Assembly: GCA_946479515.1 (NCBI GenBank)
Contig: CAMLGF010000088.1
Coordinates: 1 to 13,233, forward strand
Direction of reading: 5' to 3'
Length of the DNA stretch: 13,233 nucleotides
Origin: an uncultured Pseudomonadota bacterium
GTDB taxonomy: Bacteria > Pseudomonadota > Gammaproteobacteria > Steroidobacterales > Steroidobacteraceae
Positions 7,286-13,233 of the stretch are shown one piece after another (the stretch's first letter is position 1; each line of letters opens with the position of its first letter). The notes below the pieces were generated by a model, which was not told the DNA's origin, did not search any database, and saw only the letters and a list, made by a program, of their open reading frames with translations. The position numbers were made by a program, and so were the translations under genes.

Positions 7286-7842
7286 CGAGGCGAGTGACAC
7301 GACTGGATGAACTGGCGCAGAGCGCGCCGCCACCACGTGACCTGTGGCCGGCCATCGCCCGATCCATCGAAGACGGTGCCAGCGAAGCCGGCACAGCCGC
7401 GGGCCAGGCGCCCGCCGGCCGGCGGCGCGGCTGGTGGATGCCTGCGGTGGGCATGGCCGCCGCCGTGGCACTGGTGTCCTTCGGGGTGCTCATCGGCAAG
7501 CAGTTCGGCGGCACGGTCACGTTGGCGACCAACGTGCCGGCGGGTACCTCCGAACCCCGCGAGATCGGCGTGATCCCCGCGGCCCTGCGAGAGGCGAACT
7601 ATCGCCAGCAGCGCGACGCGCTGCTGGTGGAGGCGAACAACCGGCTGAAGACCCTGCCGGAGGAAGAGCGGGCGAAGGTGGCGGCCAGTCTCGAGACGCT
7701 GCGGCGCTCGATCAGTGACATCGAGACGGCGCTCGGCAAGGACCCGGCGAATGCGCTGCTGCAAGAGTTGTTGGTGAATTCCTGCCAGGAAGAAATGCGC
7801 GCGTTGACCGCGGTGCGTGATTCCGGCAGCCAGGAGACCTGA
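7282..7842 (+). CDS. Single-pass membrane protein, probable anti-sigma factor
   Basis: 186 residues with a short cytosolic part (1-50), one membrane helix (about 51-72) and an extracytoplasmic part (73-186). The cytosolic PPPRDLWPAIARSI (16-29) resembles the segment before the membrane helix in many ECF anti-sigma proteins, but the zinc-binding HxxxCxxC motif is absent. The distal part is rich in charged residues and likely forms a helical coiled coil (about 100-180), with EANYRQQRDALLVEANNRL as an example; one cysteine is at 168. It overlaps the sigma gene by four bases and lies two bases before the DUF4097 gene, so translation of all three is probably coupled. Anti-sigma function is inferred from position and topology; I cannot name a family with certainty. 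Confidence 0.8.
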   Translation: MTRRVTRLDELAQSAPPPRDLWPAIARSIEDGASEAGTAAGQAPAGRRRGWWMPAVGMAAAVALVSFGVLIGKQFGGTVTLATNVPAGTSEPREIGVIPAALREANYRQQRDALLVEANNRLKTLPEEERAKVAASLETLRRSISDIETALGKDPANALLQELLVNSCQEEMRALTAVRDSGSQET

Positions 7843-7844
7843 TC

Positions 7845-8744
7845 ATGAAAGACTTCCGGATCATTCGACGCGCGGCCCTGTTTCTGGCCATTGCCCTGCC
7901 CGTGGCCGCGTCCGCGCGCGACGAAGACATCGATCGCAAGGTCGCCGCCGATCCCAACGGCGAGGTCGTCATCTCCAACGTGTCGGGCACCATCGATGTG
8001 CGCGGCTGGGACCGCAACGAAGTGCAGGTCACCGGCACGCTCGGCAGCGGTGTCGAACGCGTGGACGTGGAATCCAGCGGCGGCCGCACCGTGGTGAAGG
8101 TGGTGCTCCCGGGCCGCAGCTCGCGCGACGGCGACGCGGAAATCGAAGTGCAGGTGCCCAGGAACAGCAGCCTGGACGTGTCCGGCGTGAGTGCCGACGT
8201 GTCCTCGCGCGGCGTGCTGGGTACCCAGCGCCTCAAGAGCGTGAGCGGAGAAGTGACCGCCGACATCTCCGGCAACGATTCGGACGTGAAATCGGTGAGC
8301 GGCGACGTGACCGTGCGTGGCGTCGGCAAGCCCGAGTCACTGCGCGTGAGCTCGGTGAGCGGCAGCCTCGACGTGAGCAACTTGGGCGGCAAGATCGAAG
8401 TGGTCACGGTGAGCGGCGATGCACGCGTGCAGGCGAGTGAAGCCAGCGAGATCCGCGGGCGCACCACCTCGGGCAACCTGGAGTTGCACGGCAAGCTCAC
8501 GCGTGACGCGCGGGTGGACGTCGAAGGCGTCAGCGGCGATCTCACATTGCGGCTCTCCGGTCCCGGCGGACTCAATGCCGACATCGAATCCTTCAGCGGC
8601 GACATCGAAGGCTGCCTCGCCAAGGGCGTGGAACGGATGAGCAAGTACGGCCCGGGCACGCGCCTTGCCCTGCGTACCGTGGAGAACGGTCCGCGCATCC
8701 GCGCCAAGACGCTGTCGGGCGACATCGACATCTGCGACAAATGA
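7845..8744 (+). CDS. Secreted DUF4097-type beta-repeat protein
   Basis: 299 residues with a signal peptide (1-24, cleavage after ASA). The rest is built of about ten short beta repeats with a V/I-SG-x-hydrophobic core, for example SNVSGTIDV (44-52), KSVSGEVTAD (131-140), SVSGDVTVR (150-158), EGVSGDLTLR (227-236) and KTLSGDIDIC (288-297). This is the pattern of DUF4097 proteins, thought to form a parallel beta solenoid. The last two SGDI repeats carry the only two mature cysteines, C257 and C297, which may form a disulfide. CAGGAG before the ATG is a good ribosome binding site. Such genes often follow sigma/anti-sigma or putative adhesin operons; a role in envelope sensing is possible but unproven. 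Confidence 0.9.
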   Translation: MKDFRIIRRAALFLAIALPVAASARDEDIDRKVAADPNGEVVISNVSGTIDVRGWDRNEVQVTGTLGSGVERVDVESSGGRTVVKVVLPGRSSRDGDAEIEVQVPRNSSLDVSGVSADVSSRGVLGTQRLKSVSGEVTADISGNDSDVKSVSGDVTVRGVGKPESLRVSSVSGSLDVSNLGGKIEVVTVSGDARVQASEASEIRGRTTSGNLELHGKLTRDARVDVEGVSGDLTLRLSGPGGLNADIESFSGDIEGCLAKGVERMSKYGPGTRLALRTVENGPRIRAKTLSGDIDICDK

Positions 8745-8754
8745 CCTGCTGACG

Positions 8755-8790
8755 GCCGGCCTGTCCGGCAATTCGCGCGGCCGGCATTTA
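8755..8790 (+). terminator. Weak terminator-like stem after the sigma operon
   Basis: GCCGGCC at 8755-8761 can pair with GGCCGGC at 8779-8785 around a 17-nt loop, followed by only ATTTA. A shorter stem GCCGG/CCGGC (8755-8769) competes with it. Position after the DUF4097 stop fits an operon end, but the T-run is very poor. Confidence 0.25.
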
Positions 8791-8803
8791 CAATGTCGGC
8801 CGC

Positions 8804-10036
8804 GTGCGTTTCCGCCTTCTCAAATGGATTTCACTCGCCCTCGGAGCCCTCGTCGCGCTGGTCGTGATCGCGATTCTCGTGATCGTCTGGCTGGTCGACC
8901 CCAACAGCTTCAAGTCGCGCATCGAGGCGGCCGTGCGCAATGCCACCGGGCGGGAATTCACGCTGGTCGGTGACATCGATCTCGGCTTTTTTCCGTGGCT
9001 GGCGCTGCGCACCGGGGAAGGCCGTTTCGGCAATGCGCCGGGTTTCGGCAGCGAGCCGATGATCACGTGGCAGCGCGCCCAGCTGGGCGCCCGGCTGATT
9101 CCGTTGTTGCGCGGGCGACTCGTGGCCGATCGTGTGATTCTCGAGGGCGCCGACATCCGGCTCACGCGCCAGGCCGACGGCCGTGCCAACTGGCAGGGGC
9201 TCGGCGGCGATAAGCCCGCCGATGCGAACGCCGAACCCATGGAGCTGCGCATCGACGGTATCGAGGTGCGCGACACGCGCATCACATTCGTCGACGAGAC
9301 CGCGCCGCGCCGCGTGCAAGTCACCGCGCTGAATCTGTCCACCGATGGCATCGCGCCGGGCGAGCCCTTCACCGACAGCGAAATATCCGGCGTGTTGCAT
9401 CTGGATGGTTTCGCGGAAGCGGGCGTGCCATTCGAAATCGCCGTGCCCAGGGCCGTGGTGGCCAAGGACATGAGCTCCGTCGAGATCGAACGCTTCTCCG
9501 TCGGCTTCGGCGTCCTAGAGGTTCAGGGCGGCGTGCAGGGAACGCTGGGCGAGCCGCAGAAGCTGGCCGGCAGCATCGACAGCAATGAATTCGATCTGCG
9601 CTCGCTGATGACTTCGGTCGGCATGTCGCCGCCGAAAACCACGGACCCGGCGGCGCTCGGCAGGCTGCAGTTCAATGCGGCGTGGCGGTACGAGGGCGGC
9701 GCAATCGCCGTCGATCCGCTGGCATTGACGCTCGACGACACCCGCTTCAGCGGCAGCATCCGGCGCGCGGCCGGCGAGAACGCGCTCGGCGAGTTCGCGC
9801 TGCACGGCGATTCGCTGGATGTGGCGCGGTACGTGCCGCCCGCCGACCCCGCCAGTGAGCCCTTCGTGCTGCCCACGGCGGCGCTCAAGCGGTTGCAGTT
9901 CCGAGGAGTTCTCGAGCTGGATCGAGCCACCTACGATGACGTCATCCTGAAGGGCGTCATCGTGCGGCTGGTGCTCGACGAGCAGGGTCTGCATCCGCCG
10001 GCGGCGGCCGGTGCGGTGCCGGGGCCGGCGCGATGA
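8804..10036 (+). CDS. Short AsmA family protein
   Basis: 410 residues. An N-terminal membrane anchor (about 8-31) is followed by the AsmA start signature, with [20 protein letters not shown] (32-51), [18 protein letters not shown] and [16 protein letters not shown]. AsmA proteins are inner-membrane-anchored periplasmic proteins related to lipid-transfer bridge proteins and affect outer-membrane lipid balance. Most family members are about 600-750 residues. This one stops soon after a segment ending [11 protein letters not shown], where others continue into the C-terminal AsmA domain. The last residues are Pro/Ala/Gly-rich and overlap the mutY start by four bases. The GTG start has no ribosome binding site; TACAAT at 8789-8794 could be a -10 box giving a nearly leaderless message. 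AsmA identity is clear; whether the short form works is not. Confidence 0.88.
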   Translation: MRFRLLKWISLALGALVALVVIAILVIVWLVDPNSFKSRIEAAVRNATGREFTLVGDIDLGFFPWLALRTGEGRFGNAPGFGSEPMITWQRAQLGARLIPLLRGRLVADRVILEGADIRLTRQADGRANWQGLGGDKPADANAEPMELRIDGIEVRDTRITFVDETAPRRVQVTALNLSTDGIAPGEPFTDSEISGVLHLDGFAEAGVPFEIAVPRAVVAKDMSSVEIERFSVGFGVLEVQGGVQGTLGEPQKLAGSIDSNEFDLRSLMTSVGMSPPKTTDPAALGRLQFNAAWRYEGGAIAVDPLALTLDDTRFSGSIRRAAGENALGEFALHGDSLDVARYVPPADPASEPFVLPTAALKRLQFRGVLELDRATYDDVILKGVIVRLVLDEQGLHPPAAAGAVPGPAR

Positions 10037-11091
10037 AGCACACCGCTGCTCTGGCGCCGCGCCTGCTCGCGTGGCACGCGAAATCGGGCCGGCACGATCT
10101 GCCGTGGCAGCGGGATCGTTCACCGTACCGCGTGTGGGTGTCGGAGATAATGCTGCAGCAGACCCAGGTGGCGACCGTCATCCCTTATTTCGAGCGTTTC
10201 CTGGCGCGCTTTCCCGACGCGCGCTCATTGGCCGACGCCTCTCTCGACGAGGTGCTGCACCTGTGGACCGGCCTGGGCTACTACGCGCGCGCGCGCAACC
10301 TGCATCGCGCCGCGCGGATCATCCGTGATGCGCATGGCGGAGAATTCCCGCGCTCACTCGCTGAGGTGATGGCCCTGCCGGGCATCGGCCGATCGACGGC
10401 GGGCGCCATCCTGGCCATCGCCACCGGCGCGCGCCACGCCATCCTGGATGGCAACGTGAAGCGCGTCCTGGCGCGGCAGTACGGCGTGGCGGGCCCCATC
10501 GACGATCACGCCACGCTCGAGGAGCTCTGGGCGCTCGCGGAACGGAACACGCCCGTGGACGAGGTGGCGACCTACACGCAGGCCATCATGGACCTGGGCG
10601 CCACCCTGTGCACGCGCGCCCAGCCACGTTGCGCAGAGTGCCCGATTCATTCGAGTTGTCGCGCTCGCATCGCGGGCCGGCAGGCGCAATTGCCGGCCGG
10701 CAAGCGCCGCAAGGCCACGCGCACCCTGCGGCGCGCCGTCATGCTGGTGGCGCGCAGCGAATCACGGGTGCTGCTGGTGCAGAGGCCGGCATCGGGAATC
10801 TGGGGCGGACTGTGGTGCCTGCCGGAGTTCGCGGATCGCATGGGCGCGGAGTCGTATGCGATGAGTTCGCTCGCCGCCGACCGGCTCGCAGACGCGGCGT
10901 TGCCCGACATCGAGCACAGTTTCACGCACTTCGATCTGGTGATCACGCCGCTGGTGGCGCGCTGTCGCGGCGAGACACGCGTGCGCCAGCCCGGATCCCT
11001 GTGGTATGACCTCACCGATCCCGCGCGCATCGGCCTGCCGGCGCCCATCAAGACCCTGCTGAGTAGTTTGCTGGAGAAGAATCGTGACTAG
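10033..11091 (+). CDS. mutY: A/G-specific adenine DNA glycosylase MutY
   Basis: 352 residues, the normal size. MutY removes adenine paired with 8-oxoguanine and so prevents G-to-T mutations. The N-terminal domain has [11 protein letters not shown] with catalytic E38, the helix-hairpin-helix [16 protein letters not shown] (115-130) and [12 protein letters not shown] with catalytic D139. The iron-sulfur cluster cysteines are C193, C200, C203 and C209 in the usual 6-2-5 spacing. The C-terminal NUDIX-like domain that recognises 8-oxoguanine starts near 230 ([20 protein letters not shown]) and includes the family's FTHFDL-like segment. All key residues are present. It overlaps the AsmA-like gene by four bases and the yggX gene by eight. 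Confidence 0.97.
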   Translation: MKHTAALAPRLLAWHAKSGRHDLPWQRDRSPYRVWVSEIMLQQTQVATVIPYFERFLARFPDARSLADASLDEVLHLWTGLGYYARARNLHRAARIIRDAHGGEFPRSLAEVMALPGIGRSTAGAILAIATGARHAILDGNVKRVLARQYGVAGPIDDHATLEELWALAERNTPVDEVATYTQAIMDLGATLCTRAQPRCAECPIHSSCRARIAGRQAQLPAGKRRKATRTLRRAVMLVARSESRVLLVQRPASGIWGGLWCLPEFADRMGAESYAMSSLAADRLADAALPDIEHSFTHFDLVITPLVARCRGETRVRQPGSLWYDLTDPARIGLPAPIKTLLSSLLEKNRD

Positions 11092-11353
11092 GATGGTGAA
11101 CTGCGTGTTGCTCAAGAAGGAGGCTCCGGGCCTCGACAAACCGCCGTATGGCGGCGAGCTGGGCAAGCGCATCTACGAGAACGTGTCGAAGGAAGCCTGG
11201 CAGATGTGGGTGCGGCACCAGGTGATGCTGCTCAATGAGTATCGGCTCACGCCCGTGGAGCCGGCGCACCGCAAGCGCCTCGAATACGAGATGGAGAAAT
11301 TTCTCTTCGGAGAGGGCTCGGAGAAGCCCAGGGAATTCGTCGAACCCAAGTGA
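11084..11353 (+). CDS. yggX: YggX, iron-trafficking / oxidative damage protection protein
   Basis: 89 residues, full length for the family. The sequence matches YggX closely: [20 protein letters not shown] near the start with the conserved cysteine at position 7, then [27 protein letters not shown] and a charged end around the EKFLF motif. YggX is a cytosolic protein that protects iron-sulfur clusters and limits iron-driven damage. It follows mutY, the usual order in gammaproteobacteria, and mutY itself has an iron-sulfur cluster. The GTG at 11084 is chosen because GGAG lies eight bases upstream and the MTRMVNC start is typical; the ATG at 11093 is a possible alternative. The gene overlaps the end of mutY. 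Confidence 0.96.
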   Translation: MTRMVNCVLLKKEAPGLDKPPYGGELGKRIYENVSKEAWQMWVRHQVMLLNEYRLTPVEPAHRKRLEYEMEKFLFGEGSEKPREFVEPK

Positions 11354-11369
11354 TGGGCGACTGGGGCGC

Positions 11370-12236
11370 TCAGCCGAACATGTAGCGTGAAGCGGTCGCT
11401 TCCGCCGACCGCGGCAGGAAGATGCCGCCCGCGTTGTCGCTGCAATGCGTGATCTCGCCCACGAGCACGCGCCGATTGTCGGTGTACAGGTCGACGCGGA
11501 CGATGGAGAAGGGCCGGCTCAAGGCGCGCGCCACCGCGAGCATCTCGCCGAGCGTGTCCGGCTTCGCGATGCCCTGCACGGCCCTGGGATAGATGATGGA
11601 GAAATCGAGCTCGTGCCAGTCGGCGTCGAAGAACTTGCGGCGATGATCGACGAAGCGGTCGACGTCCACCTGGATGATGCGCGGCTCGCCTTCGTAACAA
11701 AAGATCTTGTAGTCCTCGACGTTGGCGCTGCCGAAGATCAGCGGCTCGACGATCACCTTGCGCGTAAGGCGCCGGTAGTGAGGCTCGCGGCTCGTCAGGT
11801 AGTAATCGAGTCCGAACCATCCCTTGATGCGGTCGCGGTCGATCGCCTCGCCGTGCGTGCGGAAGAGGACCTCCGCGCTGGCATGCGTGGGCTTGATGCA
11901 GCACTGCGCGGGGAAATCCCAGTCGTCCACCTGCTCGGGCTGGGTCAGCACGGCGAGCGTGGGCACGTTGTACCGGTCGCCGACGGTGCATCGCACGTAC
12001 GCCTTGAGATTCTCCTTGTCGGTGACGAATACGCGCAGGGGGTGAAGGATCTCGTCCGTGGTCTTCACGCGAAACCACATGTCGTTCCAGAGCAGCGCGT
12101 CGCGCCGCGGCAGCCGGCCGTGTTTCCACAGGAACAGCAGCTGGTGATACAGCCGGTCGACGGCCCGATGGCGAGGCAGCAGCGCACCGAGAGGTTTGAG
12201 CGCCCGATCGATGGCGCGAAGCATTCGCCGTTCCAT
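11370..12236 (-). CDS. TupA-like ATP-grasp protein
   Basis: 288 residues from the ATG at 12236. The ATP-grasp pattern of the TupA-like family is clear: a phosphate-loop-like CCIKPTHASAEVLFR (112-126), REPHYRRLTRKVIVEPL (150-166), DYKIFCYEGEPRIIQVDVDR (175-194), HELDFSIIYP, then VRVDLYTDNRRVLVGEITHC (246-265) with acidic residues suited to bind Mg-ATP. These enzymes are thought to join an acid group to an amine or other nucleophile, and are often found in teichuronopeptide, capsule or polysaccharide clusters. No such cluster is present here, so the substrate is unknown. Upstream GTG codons (12284) are in frame, but ATG 12236 has GACGGGG just before it and keeps the whole fold. It converges on yggX with 16 bp between stops. 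Confidence 0.85.
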   Translation of the reverse strand: MERRMLRAIDRALKPLGALLPRHRAVDRLYHQLLFLWKHGRLPRRDALLWNDMWFRVKTTDEILHPLRVFVTDKENLKAYVRCTVGDRYNVPTLAVLTQPEQVDDWDFPAQCCIKPTHASAEVLFRTHGEAIDRDRIKGWFGLDYYLTSREPHYRRLTRKVIVEPLIFGSANVEDYKIFCYEGEPRIIQVDVDRFVDHRRKFFDADWHELDFSIIYPRAVQGIAKPDTLGEMLAVARALSRPFSIVRVDLYTDNRRVLVGEITHCSDNAGGIFLPRSAEATASRYMFG

Positions 12237-12315
12237 TGGCCCCGTCGTCCGTCCCCAAGTAAGCGGCGCACAGCGTGCCCGCACCGATTGCCGAGAGCTG
12301 TAGGACGGGCTGCAG

Positions 12316-12344
12316 AAAAAATGACGGCGCAGTTGCCTGCGCCG
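12316..12344 (-). terminator. Intrinsic terminator of the pirin gene
   Basis: An 8-bp GC-rich stem (CGGCGCAG pairing with CTGCGCCG) with a 4-nt loop is followed, on the minus strand, by TCA and six T. It lies about 75 bp past the pirin stop and before the ATP-grasp gene, so it probably separates the two transcription units. This is the clearest terminator in the window. The rest of 12237-12420 shows no promoter I can call. Confidence 0.8.
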
Positions 12345-12420
12345 CCAATGAACTCGACGAGCGGGGGGGAATGCTCATCGAGGGACCGGCGAGCGACGCC
12401 AAATGGCGACGCTCGAACAG

Positions 12421-13233
12421 TTAGAACCTGCCGCCCTGGTAGTCCGCGAAGGCCTGCATGATCTCCTCGCGCGTGTTCATCACGAACGGCCCGTAACGCG
12501 CCACGGGCTCGCGCAGCGGCCGGCCGGCCACGAGGATGGCCCGGCTGCGCGGCGCGCGGCCTTCGAGGCGGACACCGTCGCCATCCGCCATCACCGCGAG
12601 TTCCTGCGCGCCGATGGTCGCGGCCTCCGGGCCCGTTCCAACGGCGGCGCTACCTTCGTACACGTAGATGAAGGCCGAATGACCCGCCGGTATCGGCAAT
12701 GTGAAATCCACGCCGGCATCGATGCGGATGTCGAGATAGGTGGGATCGGTGGCCGGCTGGCGCACCGGGCCGGCGACGCCGTCGAGGCTGCCGGCGATCA
12801 CCTTGACGCGCACGCCCGGGCGCTCGACCACCGGCAGCTGATCCGGTCCGAACTCCTGGTAGTTAGGCGCCGTCATCTTGTCGCGGGCCGGCAGGTTGAG
12901 CCACAGCTGGAAGCCGCGCATCCGGCCCTCGCTCTGCTCGGGCATCTCCGAGTGCACGATGCCGCGTCCCGCGGTCATCCATTGCACCGCGCCGGGCACC
13001 AGCACGCCCTCGTTACCGTGGTTGTCCTTGTGGCGCATGCGGCCGTCGAGCATGTACGTGACGGTCTCGAAACCGCGATGCGGATGGTCCGGAAAGCCTG
13101 CGATGTAGTCCTCGGCTTTGTCGGTGCCGAATTCGTCGAGCATCAGGAAGGGATCGAGGTCCGGCAGCCGCGGCTGGCCGATGACGCGCGTGAGCTTGAC
13201 GCCCGCGCCATCGGACGCGGGCATGCCGCGCAG
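12421..13233 (-). CDS. Pirin family protein, 5' end missing
   Basis: The minus-strand frame stays open to the right edge, and the upstream codons read LRG before MPASDGAGVKLTRVIG. Pirins usually have a few residues more here, so the true start lies outside the window; the ATG at 13224 is probably internal. Counting from that ATG, the metal ligands of the first cupin domain are visible as HPHRGFETVTY (H47, H49) and IVHSEMPE (H91, E93). A C-terminal cupin half follows, with NLPARDKM as the link. Pirins are iron-binding cupins; some act as quercetinases and others as transcription co-regulators, so the activity is not certain. A strong terminator follows. The remaining part is nearly full length. 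Confidence 0.93.
   Translation of the reverse strand: MRGMPASDGAGVKLTRVIGQPRLPDLDPFLMLDEFGTDKAEDYIAGFPDHPHRGFETVTYMLDGRMRHKDNHGNEGVLVPGAVQWMTAGRGIVHSEMPEQSEGRMRGFQLWLNLPARDKMTAPNYQEFGPDQLPVVERPGVRVKVIAGSLDGVAGPVRQPATDPTYLDIRIDAGVDFTLPIPAGHSAFIYVYEGSAAVGTGPEAATIGAQELAVMADGDGVRLEGRAPRSRAILVAGRPLREPVARYGPFVMNTREEIMQAFADYQGGRF

Noticed and set aside
12361..12370. Run of seven G, possible slippage or phase-variation tract
   Set aside because: It lies in noncoding DNA downstream of the pirin gene and away from any start, so length changes would not alter a reading frame.
11173..12461. Long open frames overlapping the ATP-grasp gene on both strands
   Set aside because: The ATP-grasp frame has all family motifs, while the alternatives are Arg- or Val/Asp-rich with no recognisable fold.
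1..13233. CRISPR array, insertion sequence, phage or toxin-antitoxin system
   Set aside because: No regularly spaced repeats, transposase or integrase motifs, terminal inverted repeats or toxin-antitoxin gene pairs were seen.

Overview
This is a GC-rich bacterial chromosomal window. It looks like a gammaproteobacterium, and the order asmA-like gene, mutY, yggX is a familiar gammaproteobacterial arrangement. Codon use and family resemblances would fit the Xanthomonadales/Steroidobacterales side, but that placement is inference. Every gene reads as an intact chromosomal ORF. I saw no insertion sequence, phage gene, CRISPR array, rRNA or tRNA.

Left part (1-2446). The 5' end of a cysteine-synthase-family gene runs off the left edge on the minus strand. 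It is divergent from a HupE/UreJ-type membrane protein whose periplasmic domain carries an EF-hand-like loop. A minus-strand NNMT/PNMT/TEMT-type methyltransferase converges on it. The 243-bp divergent region before the next gene has two perfect inverted repeats close to the probable methyltransferase start.

Centre (2447-8744). This is a dense regulatory block, all on the plus strand. A cytosolic histidine kinase with seven PAS-like domains and a NarL-type (HisKA_3) core is followed by its likely NarL/LuxR response regulator. Then comes an overlapping operon of an ECF sigma factor, a single-pass membrane protein that is probably its anti-sigma factor, and a secreted DUF4097 beta-repeat protein. 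The leader before the response regulator holds an imperfect direct repeat and a possible 12-codon leader ORF. The leader before the sigma gene holds a hairpin that would cover the sigma gene's Shine-Dalgarno sequence. An ATACGTA element occurs in both leaders, which suggests but does not prove that the two systems are connected.

Right part (8745-13233). An unusually short AsmA-family gene overlaps mutY by 4 bp, and mutY overlaps yggX. This is a conserved housekeeping unit linking the cell envelope, repair of oxidised DNA and iron/oxidative protection. On the minus strand lie a TupA-like ATP-grasp gene and a pirin-family gene that runs off the right edge. A clear intrinsic terminator sits between them.

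The most promising regions are the regulatory leaders (2204-2446, 5807-5923, 6599-6709) and the kinase/sigma block. I did not find a clearly new defence or mobile system.
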